A DNA stretch of 64,000 bases from JABLTI01 sp035528035 (lineage in GTDB: Archaea > Asgardarchaeota > Heimdallarchaeia > JABLTI01). Below the pieces are notes generated by a model. The model was not told the origin of the DNA, searched no databases, and saw only the letters and a program-made list of their open reading frames with translations. Below, piece after piece: positions 15,099-24,031 of the stretch (the stretch's first letter is position 1; the number at the start of each line of letters is the position of its first letter). The DNA is taken from positions 26,673 to 90,672 of the forward strand of contig DATKZI010000022.1 in NCBI GenBank assembly GCA_035528035.1. The letters run 5' to 3'. The position numbers were made by a program, and so were the translations under genes.

Positions 15099-17372
15099 AT
15101 GTCTGAAGCAGAATTATTTGATGTACTTAAAGAGCAATTATTTGATCGTTTGGTAAATTTCGATAAACTCCGTAAAGAAACTTTTACTTCAGTTACTTCT
15201 TCTGATATTAATGAGATTTGTAAAATCTGGCCTAAATTTGCTAAGAGTTGTGCTTTATCTCTCAATCAAATTGCTACCGCTTCTAGACTTGAACGATATG
15301 AATATCAAGCAACTCTAACTGAGAATATTAAATCTTTAAAGAATAATCCTCAAGCGTTTGCTGTAGTAATCCAGTCAAGAGATCAATCCATTTTACAAGA
15401 ATTTTTTGCTCGCGCTCTTTCGTTATTATATTTAGAAACAATAATTGAAGGAGCCTTAAAATCTTCAAAAGATACTTCAACGATAGATGAATACGCAAAG
15501 CAGAATCATGAGTTATCTGAAATAATACTCTTCAGTCTTGGCAAAGAGCTACTAATTGATGAAGAATTTATCAAGATGATGGTTTCTATAGGCAAAATGA
15601 ATTTTGAATCCAACATTTATGATAACATTGAATCATTTGAGAAACCAAAAAAAGATAAACATAAGGAAATGCTTTTGGAACGAAAAATCAAGAATTTACG
15701 CTATAAGGGAACCCTCTATAAGGATCATTACTCCAGGATTCTTGATGTCGCTAAAGAAGATTTTTGGTGGGATGATCAATTATTACGGTATTTCATTTTT
15801 TCTAAAGCTGATCATCTTTTTACAGAGGCTCAAGAAATACTCAAAAAAAATCCAATTGATCCAACTTTACTTCTAACAATCGATTTTGAAATTGCTCTTT
15901 GTAGGGGTCAAGCAAAATTGGCTTTCGGTTCCCATCAATTAGAACTAGCTATAAATGCCTTGCAATCCGATAATCATCAAAAAGCTTACGACTTTTTCTT
16001 ACACGCAAATAAAACATTTAATGAAAGTTTAACTGAAATAAATAAGGTACCAGTAGAATCGCAATCTTCAAAGGAGATAATTGAACAAATTAAAGCTAAT
16101 ATTGATTTCACTGAAATATTCACTACCTTGGTTGCACTTACTTGTTCTATAATAGAAATCTCTTCCAAAGAAATCCCAACAGATGAATTAAGGGCTCAAA
16201 TAAAAAGTCTAACATCTTTATCTGAAGCTCCACTCTCAAATATCGAATTTTATAACCAATCAGAGTTTCTTAATACAGTAGGTTTTCTTTTGGAGAATCT
16301 CAAAATACTAAGCAAGCATGAGAAATTAACAGTTGAACGTATCAAAACTGAAATTTCAAAAGGATTTCGAAGATTAGGTTTAATTTTCAAAGGTCGACTT
16401 GATAATATTGCTAGAGCTTTTCTCCAACTATCTTGGGAAGATGAACAAAAAGCTCTCGAGATAAAAAAAGCCTTCTGTGAAACTGAAACGACTAAATTAC
16501 AAGATATACTCATTTCAATTCTCCTAATGCCTACATTTGTTCAAGATCGTAAAATACTGATCTCAAAAGGAAAATCACTTTTGAGCATTATAACAAGTGA
16601 AGCTCACAGACTCAAAGGGTATAGAGAGAAAAATGCTACTAAAGCTCTTTGTTTATTAGTAAAGAGTTTTCTTTCAGCAAAGGAAGCTTATGAAAATTCA
16701 AAGAAAGGAAAAACAATACCTGAATTACAAGAATACATAATGGCTGAATATAGTAAAACATTCATTCAAAGTCATCTGAAAGAAACGTCAATATTACAAA
16801 CCGGTAATCAATATTTCTTTGCACGATATTTACTCCGAACCTTGCCTGATATACTCTCAACTATGGATTTAGCTAGGGTACCAATTGAAATAGCAACTTT
16901 GATTATTGAGAATCATGGTAGTATGTTCGATTCAATGATTACTATTTGGGAACGGATATCTTCTCACTACGAAGCAATTTTACAACACAAGAATGAAGAG
17001 AATGTTGTAACTAATGATATAGTTAATTGGGATTATATCCTCAAAAAGAGAGATCATACAACTGCTGCAATGTTATTCTTCAAATCATGTCAAGCTCTTG
17101 TTCAGGCACAAGAATTTGCTACAATTAAAGAGCGGGTGAAAGCAGAAAAGCTTTTCATAGAAGCAGAAAAACATGCGAAAAAATCAGCTGAGATATTTAG
17201 CACAGTACTTGATACTTTGAAAGGAGAAGTTCAGCAATTAGCAACTGATTTATTCAATTTCGCTTCTTTCTGTAAAATACAAGGTTCTAAAGCGTCCCAA
17301 AGTAAAAAATTGGATGAATTACCAATAAAGGATTTCGTTGTAATGATAGGTATTATTTCATCATCTCTATAA
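15099..17372 (+). CDS. Large helical protein of unknown function
   Basis: A 757-residue soluble protein without cysteine-rich motifs or membrane segments. It is predicted almost entirely helical, with TPR-like stretches (for example AYDFFLHANKTFNESL, KAEKLFIEAEKHAKKSAEIF near the C terminus), suggesting a scaffold. The start is ATG 15099 behind TTGGAG; TTG 15096 is directly adjacent. It precedes AlaX by 50 bases on the same strand. I do not recognise the family; it may be restricted to this lineage. Confidence 0.7.
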   Translation: MSEAELFDVLKEQLFDRLVNFDKLRKETFTSVTSSDINEICKIWPKFAKSCALSLNQIATASRLERYEYQATLTENIKSLKNNPQAFAVVIQSRDQSILQEFFARALSLLYLETIIEGALKSSKDTSTIDEYAKQNHELSEIILFSLGKELLIDEEFIKMMVSIGKMNFESNIYDNIESFEKPKKDKHKEMLLERKIKNLRYKGTLYKDHYSRILDVAKEDFWWDDQLLRYFIFSKADHLFTEAQEILKKNPIDPTLLLTIDFEIALCRGQAKLAFGSHQLELAINALQSDNHQKAYDFFLHANKTFNESLTEINKVPVESQSSKEIIEQIKANIDFTEIFTTLVALTCSIIEISSKEIPTDELRAQIKSLTSLSEAPLSNIEFYNQSEFLNTVGFLLENLKILSKHEKLTVERIKTEISKGFRRLGLIFKGRLDNIARAFLQLSWEDEQKALEIKKAFCETETTKLQDILISILLMPTFVQDRKILISKGKSLLSIITSEAHRLKGYREKNATKALCLLVKSFLSAKEAYENSKKGKTIPELQEYIMAEYSKTFIQSHLKETSILQTGNQYFFARYLLRTLPDILSTMDLARVPIEIATLIIENHGSMFDSMITIWERISSHYEAILQHKNEENVVTNDIVNWDYILKKRDHTTAAMLFFKSCQALVQAQEFATIKERVKAEKLFIEAEKHAKKSAEIFSTVLDTLKGEVQQLATDLFNFASFCKIQGSKASQSKKLDELPIKDFVVMIGIISSSL

Positions 17373-17421
17373 AAGATTTAAGAGCTAATGATTATTAAAC
17401 TAACAATTGTTTAATTTTTAG

Positions 17422-18672
17422 ATGATTGAAATGACAGAGAAATCAAATGTCCAAACAGAACGATTGTATTGGACTGATTCATATGTTACTGAATTTGAAG
17501 CAAAGATAATGGATATTTCTTCCAATGAACTAATTCTAGATAAAACAGCATTCTATCCATTTGGTGGAGGGCAGATATCAGATACAGGGGAAATAATTTC
17601 AAAAGAAAATAAAGAATTGAAATTTGTTGTAACAAAAGTAGAAATAAATACTGAAGGAAATATTATCCATTTTCTCTCAGGAAAGGACCTTGATAAATTA
17701 CATAAAAATGATTACATTATTGGGAGAGTGGATTGGAATCGAAGAATTGAACTTATGAAAGCCCACTCATCACAACATATCTTATCAGCTTTTATTGAGC
17801 ATCTATTTACTGTGAAAACAATGAAGGCTGTAATTGGTACAAATGAGACTATTGTTTATCTTGAGGAGAAAATTACTAATGAAGAACTCCAAAAAGCTGT
17901 TTATCAAACAAATGTATTCCTAGTTTCCGGGAAAAATATAACAGCTAATTTTTATGATAAAAAGAATATTCCAAAAGAAATAAATGAGCATTTAAGGGGG
18001 AATCTTAGTACTAAAGAAGAAACCAAAGTCCGTGTTGTATCAATCGATAATTTAGATAATTCACTATGTGGGGGGACTCATTGTAAAAACACCTTAGAAA
18101 TTGGTATTATTGCATTAAATGATTTTAAAGGTGACATTATCTATTATTCCCATGGAGCACAAGCATTAGAAAATATCAGCAAAATGAATATTGATCAAAT
18201 TACTACTTCAAAATTGTTAGCAACTAAACCTGTAGATATAAACAAAAGAATCACAAAGGTATTGGCGGAAATAGATGATCTAAGAAATGTTAATACTTTC
18301 TTAAGTAAAAAAGTTGTAGAATATAGAATGTCAGACCTAAAGAGAAACCCAGTTATCCATGGGGAAATAAAAATTTTGAAAGAAAATTTCGATTATTCAG
18401 AAAGGAAATTTATTTTACAACAATTAGGTGATGTGCCTAAAGATACGCTAGCAATTTTTATTGTGAAGGGACCTGTGTTATTACTTTTATCAGAAATACC
18501 TTCTTTACCCGCAAATGAGCTCATTCAAGCTTATAGTGTGAAAACGGGAAATAAAGGAGGGGGAACAGCAAAAATCGCCCAAACAGCAATAGATGATAGT
18601 GAAAAAGATTTACAAATAATGCTTGAAATAATTGAAAAGAAAATAGAAAATGGTAATAAAAAGAATTCATAA
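17422..18672 (+). CDS. Alanyl-tRNA editing protein AlaX-L
   Basis: A 416-residue trans-editing enzyme that deacylates mischarged Ser/Gly-tRNA-Ala. The N-terminal beta-barrel has the FYPFGGGQ motif; the editing site zinc ligands are HSSQH (about 112-116) and CGGTH (about 212-216). The C-terminal 130 residues form a DHHA1-type domain (NKGGGTAKIAQ), which identifies the long AlaX form. ATG 17431 is an alternative start. Its stop overlaps the end of the convergent gene at 18667 by six bases. Confidence 0.92.
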   Translation: MIEMTEKSNVQTERLYWTDSYVTEFEAKIMDISSNELILDKTAFYPFGGGQISDTGEIISKENKELKFVVTKVEINTEGNIIHFLSGKDLDKLHKNDYIIGRVDWNRRIELMKAHSSQHILSAFIEHLFTVKTMKAVIGTNETIVYLEEKITNEELQKAVYQTNVFLVSGKNITANFYDKKNIPKEINEHLRGNLSTKEETKVRVVSIDNLDNSLCGGTHCKNTLEIGIIALNDFKGDIIYYSHGAQALENISKMNIDQITTSKLLATKPVDINKRITKVLAEIDDLRNVNTFLSKKVVEYRMSDLKRNPVIHGEIKILKENFDYSERKFILQQLGDVPKDTLAIFIVKGPVLLLLSEIPSLPANELIQAYSVKTGNKGGGTAKIAQTAIDDSEKDLQIMLEIIEKKIENGNKKNS

Positions 18673-19494
18673 CCAATTTTCTTTAATAATTACCATAGCT
18701 GTGGGATCAAACCCTTCAACTATTTCTAGAATCAAATCTAAAGCATTAGCACTCACATCCATTCTAATTAAGTCAACTGCTTTAGGACCAATATCTGGCT
18801 CTTTACTTAGATCAATTAACATTCTAGCAAATTCAACCAAAGTACTAATTTTCAATCGCGCAGCATAAGCCATACCTTCAGGTTCTAAATTAATCAAATT
18901 ATCTAGGAAAATTCTTGAGTAAGCAGATTGTTTACCGTTTATAACCTTATTTGCATCAAGATTGATAACAACTGCATTTTCATAATCGTTGGCTAATTTT
19001 AGTGTAGTACCAATAATTTTCTTATCCTTCTCAATTTTATCAGTCCATTCAATTAATTGAGGATATTTAGTTGGTGAAAAGAGCTCTAATGTGCGAACAA
19101 TGCGTTTGACGAAAGTCATGTTATTACCAGCAACGATAACATCCTTTCCAGTAAGAACAGCTTGTACAACTTTATCAGATTCCTTCACTTGTTTAACAAA
19201 AAATTTGATATCATTAACTCGTTCAGGAGACCACCTATCGAATTCTCTATCTGCAACAAAGGGGGAAACAGTTGCTTGTCTAACAGCAAAATTCCTGTCA
19301 AGAACGATATTCATGATCATTTCTTTATCATCATTACAGTGATGAATGGTTGAAATCTGATACAATCCACCTATATGGGGGAGAAGTTCTTTTGTAGGAA
19401 TATCGAAGGTATCAACCTTTTTACAAATATCGCAAAGGGCTCTAACAGTTATCAGTGATTTAGGATCATCTTTAGTTTTCTTTACTTTACTCAA
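18667..19494 (-). CDS. Unknown protein with N-terminal zinc-like site
   Basis: About 275 residues, not recognised. The N-terminal 60 residues contain CDIC and, about 36 residues later, HHC, which may bind a metal; a GLYQISTIHH strand lies between. A central alpha/beta part (KDVIVAGNNMTFVKRIVRTLELF, NAVVINLDANKV) is followed by helices. The start is TTG 19494 because GGAGTG lies eight bases upstream; the frame extends ten codons further. It is convergent with AlaX and divergent from the roadblock gene at 19759, hence possibly linked to the roadblock/Rag group. Confidence 0.65.
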   Translation of the reverse strand: MSKVKKTKDDPKSLITVRALCDICKKVDTFDIPTKELLPHIGGLYQISTIHHCNDDKEMIMNIVLDRNFAVRQATVSPFVADREFDRWSPERVNDIKFFVKQVKESDKVVQAVLTGKDVIVAGNNMTFVKRIVRTLELFSPTKYPQLIEWTDKIEKDKKIIGTTLKLANDYENAVVINLDANKVINGKQSAYSRIFLDNLINLEPEGMAYAARLKISTLVEFARMLIDLSKEPDIGPKAVDLIRMDVSANALDLILEIVEGFDPTAMVIIKENWL

Positions 19495-19758
19495 ATTTTT
19501 TGCACTCCGCAAATTACCAAACAATAAATAACAGTATTTGTATCAAAACTTTGATTTATCACCATAAAAAATTACCTTTTGTGGATATTTAATAACAAAA
19601 ATCTTTAATTAAAATAAATATCAATTAGAAGTAAAAAAAGATTAAGAGAGTTAGTGCCAAATCTGAATCTTTTTAAATGTCAATGCAAAAATATTAGTAA
19701 GGAAAGAAGCTATATTTAGAAAGCTAAAAAAAAGAGAGCTGATCAAGAGGTCAGAATA

Positions 19759-20247
19759 TTGATTAATGTTAAAGCCTTCGACAATGTCATAAGTAAAATT
19801 ATCAAAGCTGAAGCTGGCATTAGAAAAGTTATATTAGTTGATAGAACAGGACTAACTATTGCCCATGTCTCAAAATTCTCATATTTCCCAATAGATGTAG
19901 ATGGAGTAGGAGCAATTGCTAGTGCAGTGTTTGTAGCCAGCGAAGAACAGGGAGTAAATCTTGATCTAGGCGATTTAGATATTGTCTCTTCTGAATTTGG
20001 GAAAGGTAAGATATTTGCTGCCAGCTGTGGGAAAGGAATTCTCTGTGTCATAACTGATAATGATGTAAATATTGGGTTAGTAAGATTAGTATTGAAAAGA
20101 GAATCAACTGAAATCGAGAAATTACTTAATGAATTCCTCTCTGAAAAGATTCAATTCTCAAGCAGAGCACCAGAGAGAGCTGCTACTGCAGATGAATCCA
20201 TGGAAGATAATTTAGAAGAAGCCCTAAAAGAATTAGAGAAATTCTAA
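19759..20247 (+). CDS. Roadblock/LC7-domain protein with acidic tail
   Basis: A 162-residue protein starting at TTG 19759 behind AGAGGT. Residues 1-115 form a roadblock domain: helix VISKIIKAEAGIRKVILVDRTGL, then DGVGAIASAVFVASEE, then strands ending GILCVITDNDVNIGLVRLVL. The C-terminal 35 residues are an acidic helix (DESMEDNLEEALKELEKF). Roadblock dimers act as platforms and regulators for small GTPases of the MglA and Rag types. It is convergent with a second roadblock gene, with a terminator hairpin between them. Confidence 0.85.
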   Translation: MINVKAFDNVISKIIKAEAGIRKVILVDRTGLTIAHVSKFSYFPIDVDGVGAIASAVFVASEEQGVNLDLGDLDIVSSEFGKGKIFAASCGKGILCVITDNDVNIGLVRLVLKRESTEIEKLLNEFLSEKIQFSSRAPERAATADESMEDNLEEALKELEKF

Positions 20248-20290
20248 GAAGAGCGAAATAAAATTACGATAATAAAATGAGAGAATAAAA

Positions 20291-20311
20291 AGAAGCTTAA
20301 TCCAAGCTTCT
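20291..20311. terminator. Bidirectional terminator-like hairpin
   Basis: AGAAGCTT and AAGCTTCT form an eight-pair perfect stem with a five-base loop, with A-rich sequence on the left and T-rich on the right. It lies between the convergent roadblock genes and could serve both. Confidence 0.5.
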
Positions 20312-20320
20312 ACTAATTTT

Positions 20321-20626
20321 TTACATTATTTTGGTTTGTTTATCTTTCAAGACTATGAGAATATAATCATTTTCAGGAGCAACTAGAATCTCACCATTTG
20401 TGGTATCAATAGTGAAGAAATTAAGTTCTCCTTCCTCTAATTGTTCTACGGTTTGAGTTGCCTTACCAACTAGTGATGAAACAAGAGCTGCAACAGATTC
20501 TGTTTTATCAGGATCTATATCACTAGATAATGGTAATCCTTCATTATTGGTAATAATGACTCCTCTTACACCCTCAAAACCAGATAATTTTTTGAGTGTT
20601 GATTGGAATTGTTTTTGCGAAATCAT
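20321..20626 (-). CDS. Roadblock/LC7-domain protein
   Basis: A 101-residue minimal roadblock protein: helix FQSTLKKLSGFEGVRGVIITNNEGLPLSSD, helix ESVAALVSSLVGKATQTVEQL, then strands LNFFTID, GEILVAP and YILIVLKD. This single-domain form resembles LAMTOR2/3 and MglB-type proteins. The ATG is preceded by AGGAGACAGACT. With the neighbouring roadblock protein, the longin-like membrane protein and the Rag-like GTPase it makes a plausible GTPase-platform set; the link is inferred from context. Confidence 0.9.
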   Translation of the reverse strand: MISQKQFQSTLKKLSGFEGVRGVIITNNEGLPLSSDIDPDKTESVAALVSSLVGKATQTVEQLEEGELNFFTIDTTNGEILVAPENDYILIVLKDKQTKIM

Positions 20627-20721
20627 TAGTCTGTCTCCTACAGTATATAAAATAGGTATAATTTGCCTTTAAGATTTTTTATTGAGGTATTTTTTATGGT
20701 AAAAGATTCTTTTAGAGCAAA

Positions 20722-20934
20722 TTAGGTTATATTGTTCGACCAATATTCCCCTTTTTGTCTTCGTTTGAGCTCTGCTTTCTTACTACCATTCCAATTTTCA
20801 ATGACTGAAAAATAACCGACAACACGACTTATTCCATAGACATCTTCGCTTCCACAAACTGCACAGGAGGGTTCTAAATCGGGAAGATAATCTGATTGAT
20901 GTTTCTTTTTCACCGATTTTGCACTTTCAGTCAT
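20722..20934 (-). CDS. Free-standing NrdD C-terminal (glycyl radical) domain
   Basis: A 70-residue protein that matches the extreme C terminus of anaerobic ribonucleotide reductase NrdD: CAVCGSEDVYGISRVVGYFS followed by the NWN-K-EL-RR motif. In full NrdD this segment carries a zinc site and the radical glycine in RVxGY. Only one of the two usual CxxC pairs is present here. The rest of NrdD is not encoded nearby. Similar short proteins occur in other archaea and bacteria; a spare-part role like GrcA/YfiD for pyruvate formate lyase is possible but unproved. Confidence 0.75.
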   Translation of the reverse strand: MTESAKSVKKKHQSDYLPDLEPSCAVCGSEDVYGISRVVGYFSVIENWNGSKKAELKRRQKGEYWSNNIT

Positions 20935-21069
20935 GTTTATCACTACTTTATATATATCACCAAGTAGTGACAGAGTCTAATATATAAGTTTCCCTTAATA
21001 TGTACAGAGAAAAAAACTATTATTCACACTTGTGTCTAATAATATGATAATTATTGGTTGGGAATAAAA

Positions 21070-21744
21070 GTGAAAGTATACTCTTTAGTTGGAAAAAAAC
21101 TAGTTGAATGCACACCCGATGAGCTACTGGTTTCACCAGTAGGTATGCTTGTAGATGAAGAAGAAGAAATGATTCGATTAATAGTAACCCCCGAAGCTAC
21201 TAAGAAACAAAGGTATTTATTGATTCAAGAATCAGCTGATTTTAATAAAAATGAGTATGCAGGGACATATCTTGTCTCTCATTTAGAGAATCCCGCCATT
21301 GTTAAGACTTTTCTAAAGGATATAAAGGATGGAAAAGACACTTCTACTAAAAAAGAAGAGCCTAGTAAATCAAAGAAAAAATCAAAGAAAGGAAAAGAAA
21401 AAGAATCCGTAGATCAGCAAGAGGAACCAGAAGGTCATATATTGAAACGATGGGATCCTGAGTTAGTGAAAAAAGCGGTCAGTTTTTTGGATGGAAAATC
21501 ACATGCTTCACTAGTTGACATACAAGAATATCTTAAGACAACTGAGGGTGAAGCTTATTGGGTAACACAAGATCTCATTCATGTAGGAACATTACCCGGT
21601 CGATGGATAGGTTATTCTGATGGTCAATGGATCTATCAAGTCATAGCAGAGCAACCACTAAGTAAAGAAGCACTTAAAAAACCAAAAATTGCACCAACCA
21701 CTAAAGAAAAAGCTCCAACAAAAACTCCTAAGAAAAAGAAATAA
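21070..21744 (+). CDS. Hypothetical protein with lysine-rich linker
   Basis: About 224 residues, unrecognised. An N-terminal beta-rich domain (KVYSLVGKKLVECT, GMLVDEEEEMIRLIVTPEA) of about 90 residues is joined by a lysine/glutamate-rich linker (about 93-120) to a second compact domain with the look of a winged helix (LVKKAVSFLDGKSHASLVDIQEYL). The C-terminal 25 residues are again lysine-rich. I place the start at GTG 21070, six bases after GGGA. It ends ten bases from a convergent membrane regulator gene. Confidence 0.65.
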   Translation: MKVYSLVGKKLVECTPDELLVSPVGMLVDEEEEMIRLIVTPEATKKQRYLLIQESADFNKNEYAGTYLVSHLENPAIVKTFLKDIKDGKDTSTKKEEPSKSKKKSKKGKEKESVDQQEEPEGHILKRWDPELVKKAVSFLDGKSHASLVDIQEYLKTTEGEAYWVTQDLIHVGTLPGRWIGYSDGQWIYQVIAEQPLSKEALKKPKIAPTTKEKAPTKTPKKKK

Positions 21745-21753
21745 TTTTGGTTA

Positions 21754-22674
21754 TCATCCTAAAACACCAAATAAGACAAAAGAGATGCCATATAGTAAAT
21801 AGAAGCTAAACAAAACGATCAAACTAGATCTATTCAAAGTTAATTCTTCTGATTGACTTACAGCAGTCGTTGTTAGAGATAAAGCCCAGATTTGACTGAG
21901 AATTATTAGAAGAGTTCCATCTGTAAATAAAAAGGTAGAAGTGACCTTCGTTTGTAGCCAAATAAAGAACATTATAATTAGATTAGTTAGTAGAGTAAAA
22001 GGGATGACTGTGAAAAGTTTCAAAGGATTAAATTTCCTTTTGTAAATGATTAACTTCATAAAATCTATACTTAAACCCAAGAAAAGCCAAAGACCAAGAA
22101 TGCCTAAAACAGAATAATACCAAAAATCGACTTCAAGAGGATAGAATCCTATAAGAACAATTTTACTATCGATGGAAAAAAACAGTAGTCCACCAATAAT
22201 AATCAGTCCTTCGAAGAGCGTTCTAAGAGGTTCTCTTGCAAGATACTGAAATATTTTTTTGGGGAGAAAGAAGAAAATCAATCCATTATACAAATGCTTG
22301 AAAAATGAAACGTTTTTAGCTTCTTCAGAGGATAATTGTATTTTGACATTTGAAGTTTCAATTTGATCCTTATTAACCTCAATTAAATTATATGCTACCC
22401 TGCCCAAATCTGTTAGATAATATTTTTTATTTTCATCTTGCTGCCAGATTTCTTTCATCATATTCAATTGATGATAAAGAGAACCAACTTTCACATCAAA
22501 TTTAGCCTTTAGATCAAGAAAACCAACTTTTTCATGGGTGTGTATGAAAATTATAATATCTCGTCTAATTTGACTACCTAAAGCAGAATAGATAACATCT
22601 TCTGTAGTTGTTGATTCCATATAATCTGATGTCTCTGATGTTTGATGTTTCGAAGTTTTTATTTTTCTGCTCAT
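21754..22674 (-). CDS. Winged-helix protein with membrane domain
   Basis: About 306 residues. After a polar N terminus, an ArsR/PadR-like winged-helix domain spans about 25-105 (VIYSALGSQIRRDIIIFI, VGSLYHQLNMM, YYLTDLGRVAYNLI). Five predicted membrane helices follow from about 150 to the C terminus. The layout suggests a membrane-bound transcription regulator, a design common in Asgard and haloarchaeal genomes. The start is ATG 22674, with GGGTG six bases upstream. It is 40 bases downstream of the longin-like membrane protein gene on the same strand. Confidence 0.75.
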   Translation of the reverse strand: MSRKIKTSKHQTSETSDYMESTTTEDVIYSALGSQIRRDIIIFIHTHEKVGFLDLKAKFDVKVGSLYHQLNMMKEIWQQDENKKYYLTDLGRVAYNLIEVNKDQIETSNVKIQLSSEEAKNVSFFKHLYNGLIFFFLPKKIFQYLAREPLRTLFEGLIIIGGLLFFSIDSKIVLIGFYPLEVDFWYYSVLGILGLWLFLGLSIDFMKLIIYKRKFNPLKLFTVIPFTLLTNLIIMFFIWLQTKVTSTFLFTDGTLLIILSQIWALSLTTTAVSQSEELTLNRSSLIVLFSFYLLYGISFVLFGVLG

Positions 22675-22714
22675 CCAATACACCCATCAGAATAAATATT
22701 GAATACTGGGAATT

Positions 22715-23680
22715 TTATTGCTCCCAGTCATTTTGTTTTTCTTGTTGTAACTGTGGATCTTCAGTATAAAAAATTTCATCCTGAGTAGTTTCTTGTGGAT
22801 AAACTGCTTCATAATAAGCAGGTTGTTCATCAGTCTTTGGGGGAGGGTTAATGGTATTAGTTGGAACTATTTGGATTGCTCCTTCTGCTTCTACTAGGGG
22901 AAATAGCCTCTTTCTATCAATTACTCCACCACCTAAAATACCACAAAGAAGTGCAATAGTGATGTAGGTGGTTGCCATTAACATAATATTTGACACCATG
23001 GTTAGGATTAATTCGCGTTTAAATGTTAATGAAGCAATTTCAATCTGTGGTAAATAATCAGTTACAATTTTATAGATATAATAACCAATAATAGGCGTAA
23101 CCGTTGAAGATGAAACAATTAACCCATAAGTATTCTTACCTGCTATAAGCGAACCAATAAGCATACCAGGTACAAAGATAAGAAAGACTAGAAAGATTGC
23201 TCCTCCTAAGATTTCATTGAAAATTAATAAAAATACTCCAGCAGTAATAGCCAACGCAACAAAGGTACCAAAAATTGTTGAGCCAACCCCTCTGTTATAA
23301 ACCTTCTTGAGTAATATATTATCTATTTCTTTTTCAAAACCATTAAAGATATTCAAATCAACAAAAGAAAGATCTTTTAGGTAGGGTTTATATTTATCTT
23401 GGAAAATATTAGAGATTTTTATCATCAAACGTTCAACAAGTTCAGGATTATCCCGTTTATCCGCTAACGCAGCTGCAAGCAATTTACCAGATGAACCATA
23501 AACGAATTGATTGTCTTCACCACCGATTTGTTGAACACCACCAATACCACTTTCATTTGAAAATGCATCAAAAGCTAAAAGCAGACCGGAAATTAATTGG
23601 TCATCAATATCTAAAGTAATATACTTGTGGCTAAATATACATTGACCGTTTTCGGTTATAATCCAGATAGCTTGAATCAA
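22715..23680 (-). CDS. Longin-like domain membrane protein
   Basis: About 321 residues, starting at TTG 23680 with GGAGG seven bases upstream. The N-terminal 115 residues follow a longin/roadblock-type pattern: strand AIWIITENGQCIFSHKY, helix DQLISGLLLAFDAFSNES, strands GGVQQI and QFVYG, then a long helix NPELVERLMIKISNIFQDKY. Four membrane helices follow (about 135-265), and the last 60 residues are proline/glutamate/glutamine-rich and cytoplasmic by charge. It may place a GTPase-binding platform at the membrane; the Rag-like GTPase gene is divergent from it. Fold assignment is by pattern, not by search. Confidence 0.65.
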   Translation of the reverse strand: MIQAIWIITENGQCIFSHKYITLDIDDQLISGLLLAFDAFSNESGIGGVQQIGGEDNQFVYGSSGKLLAAALADKRDNPELVERLMIKISNIFQDKYKPYLKDLSFVDLNIFNGFEKEIDNILLKKVYNRGVGSTIFGTFVALAITAGVFLLIFNEILGGAIFLVFLIFVPGMLIGSLIAGKNTYGLIVSSSTVTPIIGYYIYKIVTDYLPQIEIASLTFKRELILTMVSNIMLMATTYITIALLCGILGGGVIDRKRLFPLVEAEGAIQIVPTNTINPPPKTDEQPAYYEAVYPQETTQDEIFYTEDPQLQQEKQNDWEQ

Positions 23681-24031
23681 ATTTATTCCTCCGTAAGCAG
23701 ATTCCTCAAAGATTACCACTTAATTTTGATTCTAAAACTAAATCTAACATTCTATATTAAAAATGAATCCTTATAGGAAAATTCGATTGGGAATAGTTTG
23801 GTGCTAAAAAAACAAAGAAATTAGAAGACTTTAGGGTTTAATACCGAATAAAATAGTTTTAAAATTAAGAACAATAACATTATACCTTAAAAGGAAGAAT
23901 TAATATAGGCAAAAAAAGGAATTAAGAATAATCGTTAAGAGTCAAAAATATATCAAATAGATAAATTTTTAACGAAAATAATAAAATGAAGGCAAGTAAT
24001 CGGGGAAAACAACCTCTTTGTGTGATCACTG
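23681..24031. other. Intergenic region between divergent genes
   Basis: This 351-base AT-rich gap between the longin-like and Rag-like genes must hold both promoters. TTTAAAATTAAG- and TTAATATA-like TATA candidates are present but none stands out. I see no RNA gene, long repeat or convincing small reading frame. Confidence 0.5.
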
